From: Streptomyces sp. R21
Lineage (GTDB): Bacteria > Actinomycetota > Actinomycetes > Streptomycetales > Streptomycetaceae
Assembly (NCBI RefSeq): GCF_041051975.1
Contig: NZ_CP163435.1
Coordinates: 8,396,001-8,460,000 of the forward strand
Length of the DNA stretch: 64,000 nt
Reading direction: 5' to 3'
Below, piece by piece: positions 44,070 to 51,733 of the stretch. A program made the position numbers and the translations under genes. Under the pieces are notes generated by a model. It did not search any database, was not told the DNA's origin, and saw nothing but the letters and a program-made list of their open reading frames with translations. The stretch's first letter is position 1; each line of letters opens with the position of its first letter.

Positions 44070-44655
44070 GCGCGGCAAGCCCCCGGTCGAGCCCGTCACC
44101 CTCAAGATCCTGGTGGCCGGCGGATTCGGCGTGGGCAAGACGACCCTCGTCGGCGCGGTCAGCGAGATCAAGCCGCTGCGCACCGAGGAACTGCTCACCG
44201 AGGCCGGCCGCCCGATCGACGACACCAGCGGTGTGGAGGGCAAGCACACCACCACCGTCGCCATGGACTTCGGCCGCATCACGCTCCGCGAGGACCTGGT
44301 GCTGTACCTCTTCGGGACGCCCGGGCAGGACCGCTTCTGGTTCCTGTGGGACGAGCTCGCCACCGGCGCGCTGGGCGCGGTCGTCCTCGCCGACACACGC
44401 CGCCTGGAGGACTGCTTCGCGGCCGTCGACTACTTCGAGCGACGCTCCATACCCTTCGTGGTCGGCGTCAACTGCTTCGAGGGCGCCTCCCGTTACCCCG
44501 CCGACGACGTCCGTCAGGCACTCGACCTCGACCCCGAGGTGCCCGTCGTGCTGACCGACGCGCGCGACCGCGAGTCGGTCAAGGAAGTCCTCATCGGCGT
44601 CGTCCAGCACGCGATGGCGTACGCCGCCGAACGTCGGCAGACCGTCACCACCTGA
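44050..44655 (+). CDS. cvnD: CvnD, Ras-like small GTPase
   Basis: 201 residues, ATG inside the end of the hydantoinase gene (20-base overlap), with AGGAG just before. P-loop LVAGGFGVGKTTLVGAV, switch/G3 FGTPGQDRF, and a G4 that reads GVNCF rather than NKXD, as is normal in CvnD proteins. In conservons the GTPase is the output of the kinase-CvnB-CvnC module. Translation is likely coupled to the inserted hydantoinase. Confidence 0.93.
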   Translation: MIFGRTERGKPPVEPVTLKILVAGGFGVGKTTLVGAVSEIKPLRTEELLTEAGRPIDDTSGVEGKHTTTVAMDFGRITLREDLVLYLFGTPGQDRFWFLWDELATGALGAVVLADTRRLEDCFAAVDYFERRSIPFVVGVNCFEGASRYPADDVRQALDLDPEVPVVLTDARDRESVKEVLIGVVQHAMAYAAERRQTVTT

Positions 44656-44690
44656 CGCCGGCACCGGCCCGGCCCCGGGCACACCTACGG

Positions 44691-44718
44691 CCCGTACCCC
44701 CGCCGACCGGGGTACGGG
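44691..44718. terminator. Terminator between conservon and glpK
   Basis: CCCGTACCCC (44691-44700), 8-base loop, GGGGTACGGG (44709-44718): a perfect 10-bp stem 36 bases beyond the cvnD stop, suitable for both convergent transcripts. Confidence 0.7.
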
Positions 44719-44728
44719 TCGCAGTCGT

Positions 44729-44769
44729 GCACGCGCGCGTGGATCACGCCGGACGCACGCGCGCGTGGA
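44729..44769. repeat. Two copies of a 15-base unit holding a 12-base palindrome
   Basis: GCACGCGCGCGTGGA occurs at 44729-44743 and again at 44755-44769. Each contains the perfect palindrome CACGCGCGCGTG, the centres 26 bases apart. They lie between the cvnD terminator and the 3' end of glpK, so could also fold as part of the glpK terminator. Confidence 0.65.
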
Positions 44770-44793
44770 GCCCGCTTTTCAGCGACCTCGATC

Positions 44794-46314
44794 TCAGCCG
44801 ACGCCGTCCTCGTGCCAGCCGAAGCTCTTCTCCACCGCTTTGCGCCAGTTGTGGTACTCGTGATCACGCACCGACGCCGCCATCGACGGCGTCCACTCGA
44901 CGTCCTTCTGCCAGTGCGACTTCAGCTCGTCGAGGTCGTTCCACACTCCGGTCGCGAGCCCGGCCGCATACGCGGCGCCCAGGCAGGTCGTCTCGGAGAC
45001 CTTCGGGCGGACCACCGGGACGCCCAGCACATCCGCCTGGTGCTGCATCAGCAGGTTGTTCTTGGTCATGCCGCCGTCGACCTTGAGGATCGTGATGTTG
45101 ACCCCGGAGTCCTGGTACATGGCGTCCACGACCTCGCGGGTCTGCCAGCTCGTCGCCTCCAGCACCGCACGGGCCAGGTGCGCCTTGGTGACGTACCGGG
45201 TGAGCCCGGTGACGACGCCTCGCGCGTCGGAGCGCCAGTACGGGGCGAACAGACCCGAGAACGCGGGCACGATGTAGGCGCCGCCGTTGTCGTCGACGCT
45301 CGCCGCCAGGGTCTCGATCTCGTCGGCGGAACGGATGATGCCCAGTTGGTCGCGGAACCACTGCACCAGCGCGCCGGTGATCGCGATCGAGCCCTCCAGG
45401 CAGTAGACCGGCGCCTCGGTGCCGATCTTGTATCCCATCGTCGTGAGCAGGCCGTTCTTCGAAGGGACGGGCCGGTTACCGGTGTTGAGCAGCAGGAAGC
45501 TGCCCGTTCCGTAGGTGTTCTTCGCGTTGCCCACGTCGAAGCAGGCCTGACCGAACACCGCCGCCTGCTGGTCGCCGAGCGCCGACGCGACGGGCACGCC
45601 CGCGAGTTGGCCCACAGCGGTGCCGTACACCTCGGAGGAGGACCTGATCTCGGGCAGGACCGCCTCGGGGACGTTCATCGCGGAGAGGATGGAAGGGTCC
45701 CACTGGAGCGTTTCGAGGTTCATCAGCATGGTGCGGCCCGCGTTGGTCACGTCGGTGACGTGCTGTCCGCCGTCGGTGCCGCCGGTCAGGTTCCAGATCA
45801 GCCAGGAGTCGATGGTCCCGAAGGCGATCTCGCCGCGCTCGGCGCGCGTGCGCAGGCCCGGCACGTTGTCGAGCAGCCAGGCCGCCTTCGGGCCGGAGAA
45901 GTAGCTGGCCAACGGCAGTCCGGTCTGCTCGCGGAAGCGGTCCTGCCCGTCCGAGCCGCCCAGTTCGTTGCAGAGCGCGGACGTCCGGGTGTCCTGCCAG
46001 ACGATCGCGTTGTGCACGGGCTTGCCCGTGGCGCGATCCCAGAGGACCGTCGTCTCCCGCTGGTTGGTGATGCCGAGCGCGCTGAGCTGGTCGGCCCGCA
46101 GCCCGGCTTTGGCGATCGCTCCCGCGACCACCGCCTGCACCTTCGACCAGATCTCGGTGGCGTCATGCTCCACCCAGCCGGGCTTGGGGAAGATCTGGCG
46201 GTGTTCGCGCTGGTCGACGGCGACGATCGCGCCGCCCTGGTCGAAGATGATGCAGCGGCTGGAGGTGGTGCCCTGGTCGATTGCGGCAACGTACTTCTGG
46301 GCGTTGTCCGGCAT
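44794..46314 (-). CDS. glpK: Glycerol kinase
   Basis: 506 residues. FGGY-kinase signatures: YVAAIDQGTTSSRCIIFD at the N-terminus, WDPSILSAMNVPEAVLPEI, and ATSWQTREVVDAMYQDSG with KVDGGMTKNNLLMQ at the C-terminal ATP site. It converts glycerol and ATP to glycerol-3-phosphate in the cytoplasm. AAGGGG ribosome site upstream; 13 bases downstream of glpF. Length is normal (about 500). Confidence 0.95.
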   Translation of the reverse strand: MPDNAQKYVAAIDQGTTSSRCIIFDQGGAIVAVDQREHRQIFPKPGWVEHDATEIWSKVQAVVAGAIAKAGLRADQLSALGITNQRETTVLWDRATGKPVHNAIVWQDTRTSALCNELGGSDGQDRFREQTGLPLASYFSGPKAAWLLDNVPGLRTRAERGEIAFGTIDSWLIWNLTGGTDGGQHVTDVTNAGRTMLMNLETLQWDPSILSAMNVPEAVLPEIRSSSEVYGTAVGQLAGVPVASALGDQQAAVFGQACFDVGNAKNTYGTGSFLLLNTGNRPVPSKNGLLTTMGYKIGTEAPVYCLEGSIAITGALVQWFRDQLGIIRSADEIETLAASVDDNGGAYIVPAFSGLFAPYWRSDARGVVTGLTRYVTKAHLARAVLEATSWQTREVVDAMYQDSGVNITILKVDGGMTKNNLLMQHQADVLGVPVVRPKVSETTCLGAAYAAGLATGVWNDLDELKSHWQKDVEWTPSMAASVRDHEYHNWRKAVEKSFGWHEDGVG

Positions 46315-46327
46315 GACGTCCCCTTCG

Positions 46328-47062
46328 TCAGAAGGCTGCGTTGTAGATCACGGCTCCGATGGCGGCACCCACGATCGGGCCGACCACCGGGATCCAGGAG
46401 TAACTCCACTCCGAAGTACCCTTGTTGGGAATCGGCAGCAGCGCGTGCGTGATGCGCGGCCCCAGGTCGCGGGCCGGGTTGATGGCGTACCCGGTGGGGC
46501 CGCCGAGCGACAGGCCGATGCCTACGACGAGGAGGGCGATGAGCAGGACGGGCAGGCCTGCGTCGCCGATGCCCGCCACGTGTTTGTCGCCGCCGACCAT
46601 GGCCAGAATGGGCAGCATCAGGCCGATGCTGGCGATGATCTCGGTGATGAGGTTCTGCACCGGGTTGTTGATCTCGGGCCGGGTCGAGAAGATCCCCAGC
46701 GTCTCGATGGGATTCTCTCTGTTCAGGTTGAACTGGCCCAGGTAGAGCAGCCAGCACAGGACGGCCCCGATCATCGCTCCGGCGAGCTGCCCGAGGATGT
46801 AGAAGGGCACGTCCTCCCACTTGGTCGTGCCCTCGATCGCGAAGCCGATGGTCACGGCCGGGTTGATGTGCCCTCCGGACAGGGGCGCCGACGTATAGGC
46901 GCCGGCGAGCACTCCGAATCCCCATCCGAACGCGATGACCACCCAACCGGCGCCCTGCGCCTTGGACTTGTTGAGCGTGACAGCGGCGCACACGCCGGCG
47001 CCGAACAGAATCAGAATCGCAGTGCCGATCAACTCGCCGACAAAGATGTCTCCGTTGCTCAT
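46328..47062 (-). CDS. glpF: Glycerol uptake facilitator (aquaglyceroporin)
   Basis: 244 residues, six hydrophobic helices and both aquaporin NPA boxes (GGHINPAVTIG and YAINPARDLGPR). The second loop NPARDLGPR with Asp is the glycerol-facilitator version. AGGAG ribosome site. It brings glycerol in for phosphorylation by the adjacent glycerol kinase. No glycerol-3-phosphate dehydrogenase gene (glpD) or GylR-like regulator gene accompanies the pair here. Confidence 0.94.
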   Translation of the reverse strand: MSNGDIFVGELIGTAILILFGAGVCAAVTLNKSKAQGAGWVVIAFGWGFGVLAGAYTSAPLSGGHINPAVTIGFAIEGTTKWEDVPFYILGQLAGAMIGAVLCWLLYLGQFNLNRENPIETLGIFSTRPEINNPVQNLITEIIASIGLMLPILAMVGGDKHVAGIGDAGLPVLLIALLVVGIGLSLGGPTGYAINPARDLGPRITHALLPIPNKGTSEWSYSWIPVVGPIVGAAIGAVIYNAAF

Positions 47063-47397
47063 GGCGGCTCCTAGGCCTTGCCCGGAACGGAGCGCTCCGG
47101 GCCACCGTGCAGGGTGCGTTTCCCATGGCTACTTCAGCCGAGGACAGGGAGAACCCGCGCCCCGCCCGGCGTCCGTGACGAGCGTGCCGTCGCGCCGGAA
47201 TCGCCTGTGGGGGATGGCCCTTGATACAGGCGGGAACCCGAGCGGCGCAGTGCCTGGAGACGCCCGAATGCGGCAATGCCGACTGACATCCGGAAGTGTT
47301 CACCGGCGCCCAGGGGGCGTCAAGGTCGTGGACCGCACCGGTTGGGGACCGCGATCGCGGTGCGAGGCCCACAGCTTTCCCGCGGAGACGGATGCGG
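47063..47397. other. Upstream region of glpFK with palindromes
   Basis: 335 bases without a gene. GGAGCGCTCC at 47089-47098 is a perfect 10-base palindrome within a wider CCCGGA (47081-47086)...TCCGGG (47096-47101) repeat 20-40 bases ahead of glpF, suitable for an operator or for an mRNA stem near the ribosome site. ACCGCGATCGCGGT at 47348-47361 is a perfect 14-base palindrome just past the stop of the next leftward gene and may be its terminator or an operator. No promoter could be fixed. Confidence 0.4.
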
Positions 47398-47928
47398 CTA
47401 CGGGGTGACCGGCGGGGTGCTTTCGTCCGGTGCCGTCATTGCCAGACCGGAACTCACGGCGTGTTTCTCATCGACACCCAGGCGGTTGATGTACGCCCAG
47501 CGGTCCAGATGAGTGCAGGCCCAGGCGGGGTCGTAGGCAGCCGTGGGGAGCTGCGGTATGCGTTTGCGGCCGGTCTCGTCCAGTCGATAGGGGACGTCGA
47601 AGGCCGTGTCCCAGTCGGTCAGATCCGCAGAGAAACGTGCTTCGGCCTCCGCGGCCCCGATCCCCAGGTGCTCGGAGATGTCCGCCCAGGAACTGCCGCG
47701 CTCGCGCTCGTAGATCACGGCCGAGGCGAGCGCGCGCTCGGCGAGCCGGACGAGCTGGAGCGCCTGCCCCACCCGGCCGCCGGGGCCGGTGTCGCCGTCG
47801 TTCCCGGTGGCCACCAGGCCCCTCGCGGCACCGGCCACGTCCACGGCGTGGTCGCACAGGGCCAGGCGCGCCAGCGACTCACGGGGGAAGCGGGCACGGT
47901 CGGCGTCGTAGGGGGTCGTCTCCGTCAT
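47398..47928 (-). CDS. Conserved actinobacterial protein with a sigma-region-like helical segment
   Basis: 176 residues starting MTETTPYDADRARF (GAGG ribosome site). Mostly helical; LVRLAERALASAVIYERERGSSWADISEHLGIGAAEAEARF looks like a helix-turn-helix in the style of region 4 of sigma factors or of small DNA-binding accessory proteins. Trp/Tyr-rich C-terminus (PAWACTHLDRWAYINRLG). No enzyme motif. A longer N-terminus from GTG or ATG upstream (to about 47991) is possible but less protein-like. Function unknown; DNA-binding is a guess. Confidence 0.65.
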   Translation of the reverse strand: MTETTPYDADRARFPRESLARLALCDHAVDVAGAARGLVATGNDGDTGPGGRVGQALQLVRLAERALASAVIYERERGSSWADISEHLGIGAAEAEARFSADLTDWDTAFDVPYRLDETGRKRIPQLPTAAYDPAWACTHLDRWAYINRLGVDEKHAVSSGLAMTAPDESTPPVTP

Positions 47929-48006
47929 GCCCGCAGCCTCGCAGGATGTCCCTGCTTCGAGCACCTGCATTTCGCCAGGGCGTGTTCCCATCAGCCCGCC
48001 TCCGGA

Positions 48007-49692
48007 TCAGCCCCGGCTCGGCTCGCCCGCCGCGCACCCGGCCTGGGCCGGGGCCGACGCGGTCCCCGAGCCGCGGCGGATCTCCTGCCCCGGCAGGCCC
48101 GCGCGGCCCAGCACCCAACTCGCACCGCTGAGCGCCTTCGCGGCCTGTTTGAGGGGTGCCAGGCAGGCGGCGGCCTGTCGATGGTCGCTGACGCTTCCGG
48201 GGGCGCACAGGACGGTGGCCAGGGACAGCGTGACGGCCCGCCCGCCCGCCGACCACGGCGCGTCGAGCACCGAGGCGGCCAACGGGTCGAGCGAGTCCGG
48301 GTCCGCGAGGACGAGGAAGTCGTCGCCGCCGATGTGCCCCACCCGCGTCGCCCCGGTAGCGGCGTACTGCAGCGCCCGGGCCACCGCCCGGATCAGCTCG
48401 TCGCCCGCCGCGAACCCCGCTCCGTCGTTGACCTGCTTGAAGTGGTCGACGTCCAGCCAGCTCAGTGCGAACATCCGGCCGTCCGCGATCCGCCGGTCCA
48501 CCTCGCCGGTGATCGCGTCCGAACCGGGCAGCCGGGTCAGCGGGTTGAGCGCTGCCGCCTCCTCGACCCGGCTCTCGGCGAGCGCCCGTACGAGATCCGC
48601 CAGCCGTACGACGCCCACGCACCGCCCGTAGTGGTCGACGACCGCGACATCGTCGGACGTACGGTCCCGGTCCCCGACCGCCACCACGTCGAGGACCTCC
48701 CACGCGGTGGCGTCGACGCCGACCGTGCGCGGCGCGTCGCCGAGCTTGGCGGCCGGCCGGTCGGCGTACAGAGCATGCCCGTAGCGCCCCGACATCGACA
48801 GCAGGAACCGGGAGCGGTGCACCGACCGGACAGGCGCCCCGGTCGAGTCCACGAGCAACACCCCGGAGACGTCGGGAGAACCCGTGAGCAGCGCCCGTAC
48901 CTGCCCGGCCGACGCGGTGGCGGGCAGCAGCGCCGCGGGCCGCACGAACTGCCGTACGGGCGGCCCCGATCGCGGCGTCGCGAGGGCGGCGGGGGAGAGC
49001 GCCGGAACGTATACGTCCGCTGCCGGCAGCCGCGAAGGCGGCGCGAACAGCTCGCCCTGCGCCCACTGCGCGCCCGCCGCGATCGCGGCCGCGCACTGCC
49101 GCTCGGTCTCGACCCCCTCCACGGACAGCAGCGCGCCCAGTTGTTCGCACAGCGTCCGCATCGCGCGGACCGCCGCGGGCCGCGCCAGCAGGGAGACGTC
49201 GAGCTTCATCAGGTCCGGGGCGAGGTCGGTGAGCAGCCGCAGGGGTGCGTCACCGTCGCCCACTCCGTCCGCGCAGATCCGGAAGCCCTCGGCGCGCAGC
49301 GCGGCGACCGCCTCCAGCAGGGCGAGCTGCGGCACGTGCGTGAACGGCGGGCCGACGTCGATGGTCACCTCCCAGGGCCGCCGCCCGGCCTCGCGCACCG
49401 CGTCGCGCAGCGCGGCGAGCCCGCCGAGATCGGCGAGGGTCCCCGCGAACACATTGACGTGCAGCGGCAGCAGCGTCTCCTTCTGGGCCGCCGCCCGGAT
49501 CGCCAACGCGGCCAGACGGCCGTCGAGTTCCGGGTCGCGACGGGCCTGCGCCAGGATGTCGCCGGTCTCCGGACGGGCGAGTATCTCCAGCGCCGTGACT
49601 CCTCCGGTCGTCAGGTTGACGATCGGCTGGAAGGCGAAGCGAAGAGCGTTCGTCCAGGAGGGCACGGCAGCATGATGGCGCTGCGGGCGCAC
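48007..49692 (-). CDS. EAL-CBS-GGDEF protein with altered active-site motifs
   Basis: 561 residues. N-terminal EAL-type domain (about 15-240) where the signature is EILAR rather than EXLXR, with later FHVN-like, DLMKLD and VEGVETERQ blocks; the middle (about 245-375) is a CBS pair (VSGVLLVDSTGAPVRSV, VAVVDHYGRCVGVVRLADLV); C-terminal GGDEF-like domain with GHIGGDDFLV, Asp in place of Glu in the fourth motif position. It is no doubt a c-di-GMP-type sensor or enzyme, but either domain could be inactive, acting as a receptor. GTG 49692 has no ribosome site, and GTG 49665 is a possible alternative. Confidence 0.85.
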   Translation of the reverse strand: MRPQRHHAAVPSWTNALRFAFQPIVNLTTGGVTALEILARPETGDILAQARRDPELDGRLAALAIRAAAQKETLLPLHVNVFAGTLADLGGLAALRDAVREAGRRPWEVTIDVGPPFTHVPQLALLEAVAALRAEGFRICADGVGDGDAPLRLLTDLAPDLMKLDVSLLARPAAVRAMRTLCEQLGALLSVEGVETERQCAAAIAAGAQWAQGELFAPPSRLPAADVYVPALSPAALATPRSGPPVRQFVRPAALLPATASAGQVRALLTGSPDVSGVLLVDSTGAPVRSVHRSRFLLSMSGRYGHALYADRPAAKLGDAPRTVGVDATAWEVLDVVAVGDRDRTSDDVAVVDHYGRCVGVVRLADLVRALAESRVEEAAALNPLTRLPGSDAITGEVDRRIADGRMFALSWLDVDHFKQVNDGAGFAAGDELIRAVARALQYAATGATRVGHIGGDDFLVLADPDSLDPLAASVLDAPWSAGGRAVTLSLATVLCAPGSVSDHRQAAACLAPLKQAAKALSGASWVLGRAGLPGQEIRRGSGTASAPAQAGCAAGEPSRG

Positions 49693-49800
49693 GCCCGGGC
49701 GCGATTCATGAGCTGTTCACGCACGATTCCCGACTCGTCACACTGGGTGCGCACACCTGTCCGAACGCGGGGGGGAGGGGGCGGGTGCACGGACGGGGAA

Positions 49801-50991
49801 TCACCGCACCGCGACAACCGAAGACCCGTGCCCGAACAGTCCCTGGTTCGCGGTGATCCCCACCCGCGCACCCGTGACCTGCCTGTCACCCGCGACGCCC
49901 CGCAACTGCCAGGTCAGCTCGCACACCTGGGCGATGGCCTGCGCCGGAACCGCCTCTCCGAAGGAGGCCAGTCCGCCGCTGACGTTCACCGGTATGCGTC
50001 CGCCGAGCGCCGTGGCGCCTTCGCGCAGCAGCTTGGCGGCCTCGCCCTCGGCGCACAGCCCAAGGTCCTCGTACCACTGCAACTCCAGTGCCGTGGACAG
50101 GTCGTAGACCTCGGCGAGCGAGAGGTCCTCGGGACCGATGCCCGCCTCTTCGTAGGCCGTCCGTGCGATCGACGCCCGGAAGGTCTCGGCCGCCGGCGCC
50201 ACCGTGGCCGCGGAGTCGGTCGCGATGTCCGGCAGGTCGAGCACCGTGCTGGGGTAGCGCGGTGTCACCGTGGACACCGCCCGTATCCGTACGGGGTCCG
50301 CCGCCCCGTGGCGTCGCGCGAACTCCATGCTGGACAGGACCAGCGCGGCGCCTCCGTCGGAGGTGGCGCAGATGTCGAGCAGCCGCAGCGGATCGGCCAC
50401 GACCGCGGACCCGGCGACCTCGTCGGCGGTGACCCTCTTGCGGTAGCGCGCGTTCGGATTGAGCGCCCCTTGGGCGGCGTTCTTCACTTTGACCTGCGCG
50501 AAGTCCTCCAGCGTGTCCCCGTGCACGGCCATCCGCCGCCGGGCGAACAGCCCGAAGTACGTCGGATTCGTCGCCCCGAGCACCCGGAACCGCAGCCAGT
50601 CGGGATCATCCGGCCGCTCTCCGCCTGCAGGGCGGAAGAACCCCTTGGGCGCCGCGTCCGCGCCCACCACGAGCACCACGTCCGCGAGCCCCGCCAGGAT
50701 CTGCGCCCGGGCCGTGTTGAGCGCCTGCGCCCCGGACGCACACGCCGCGTACACGCTCGCGACACGCGCCCCCTGCCAGCCGAGCGCCTTCGCGAATGTC
50801 GCCCCCGCCACGTACCCGGGATAGCCACCGCGCACCGTGTCCGCACCCACGATCGAGCCGACGTCCCGCCAGCCGACCCCGGCATCGGCCAGCGCCGCGC
50901 GCGCGGCCACCACTCCGTACTCGACGAAGCTCCGCCCCCACTTGCCCCACGGGTGCATGCCCGCCCCGAGCACCGCCACCTCGCCTGTCAT
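49801..50991 (-). CDS. Thiolase-family acyltransferase (SCP-x/lipid-transfer type)
   Basis: 396 residues. Non-classical thiolase with nucleophile Cys in ASVYAACASGAQALNTA, the C-terminal NVSGGLASFGEAVPAQ and NQGLFGHGSSVV. This is the branch associated with DUF35 partners in sterol or steroid side-chain degradation (SCP-x and Ltp-like proteins). The DUF35 gene overlaps its start by 4 bases. No other steroid catabolism genes are nearby, so the acyl substrate is open. Confidence 0.88.
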   Translation of the reverse strand: MTGEVAVLGAGMHPWGKWGRSFVEYGVVAARAALADAGVGWRDVGSIVGADTVRGGYPGYVAGATFAKALGWQGARVASVYAACASGAQALNTARAQILAGLADVVLVVGADAAPKGFFRPAGGERPDDPDWLRFRVLGATNPTYFGLFARRRMAVHGDTLEDFAQVKVKNAAQGALNPNARYRKRVTADEVAGSAVVADPLRLLDICATSDGGAALVLSSMEFARRHGAADPVRIRAVSTVTPRYPSTVLDLPDIATDSAATVAPAAETFRASIARTAYEEAGIGPEDLSLAEVYDLSTALELQWYEDLGLCAEGEAAKLLREGATALGGRIPVNVSGGLASFGEAVPAQAIAQVCELTWQLRGVAGDRQVTGARVGITANQGLFGHGSSVVAVR

Positions 50992-51434
50992 ACCGTCACC
51001 CCCGTGGGCCGCCAGTGCCATGTCGTCCAGGTCGTCTCCGCGTCCTCGTTGAGCACCCCGGGGACGACCTCCACCTCCATGCCCACCGTCAGATCGGCGA
51101 CGGTGACCCCGGGAACCGTCTGACCGAGCACCACGATCCGCTCGGATTCCAGCTCCACAGCGATCAACGCGTACGGTTCCCACGAGAGTTCCGGATCGGA
51201 CACGTACGGTGACGGAGGCCGGTAGCGGCTGTCCGTGTACGACCAGACGCGGCCCCGCCGGGACAGTGGGACCTCCTGGAGCTCGCCGCCCGGGCAGCCG
51301 GGATTGCGGCAGAAGGCGTCCTCGCGGGGAAAGAAGACCGAGGCGCACGCCGAGCAGCGCGTGCCGATGAGCCGGAAGTCGTCCCCGTCCCCGGAGAACC
51401 ATCCGGCGACCACAGGTGTGCGTGTACGCGACAA
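50988..51434 (-). CDS. DUF35 OB-fold/zinc-ribbon partner of the thiolase
   Basis: 148 residues from a TTG with GGAGGGG close upstream; longer frames would add a Pro/Arg-rich stretch lacking protein character. A rubredoxin-like zinc ribbon CSAC...C...C near residue 25-45 is followed by an OB-fold (RGRVWSYTDSRYRPPSPYVSDPELSWEPYALIAVELESE). DUF35 proteins bind acyl-CoA and pair with thiolases or aldolases; the coupling here makes that partner clear. Stop overlaps the thiolase start (ATGA). Confidence 0.85.
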   Translation of the reverse strand: MSRTRTPVVAGWFSGDGDDFRLIGTRCSACASVFFPREDAFCRNPGCPGGELQEVPLSRRGRVWSYTDSRYRPPSPYVSDPELSWEPYALIAVELESERIVVLGQTVPGVTVADLTVGMEVEVVPGVLNEDAETTWTTWHWRPTGVTV

Positions 51435-51733
51435 GACCCCTCCATGGCACTGGATCTGACGGAACGTCAGAAGTGTGCCACGGGCAACCGTAATTCGGCA
51501 GGGCGTCACGGAGAACCATGCAGGCCCTTGCGGCGTCGGAGTATCGGGAGGGACGGCCGGGGCCCACGGGGGTGGCTCCGGCCGTCCCTCGTTTCCGTAC
51601 GAGCCGTCCCTCCTTTCCGTGCGAGGGGACGGCGCGCGACGGGAGGCAGCGCGCGCATCAGGTACCTCCGAGAGGGCGGGGTTGTATGCGATCGCTTCCC
51701 ACGGGGAGTCCGCGCCTGATAGATGCAGGGGGC
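51435..51733. other. Divergent gap with repeats and competing stem-loops upstream of the dipeptidase
   Basis: 299 bases without a gene. Bases 51548-51564 and 51574-51590 can form a 17-bp stem with one G-U pair and a 9-base loop. A 22-base tandem repeat follows without spacing: 51582-51603 and 51604-51625 differ at two bases. The second copy, starting CCGTCCCTC, can also pair with GGGACGG at 51626-51632, so two mutually exclusive folds are possible. Seen: repeats and pairing. A role as attenuator of the downstream gene is inferred. Confidence 0.45.

Noticed and set aside
38130..44396. A 2088-codon open frame on the minus strand
   Set aside because: It lies antisense to cvnA-B-C, the hydantoinase and cvnD, which have strong domain motifs; such frames are common at very high GC. 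Its translation is low-complexity Gly/Val/Ala/Asp/Arg.
51518..51733. N-terminal extension of the VanX-type protein
   Set aside because: Adds 72 Arg/Pro/Gly-rich residues over the repeat region and hides the signal peptide.
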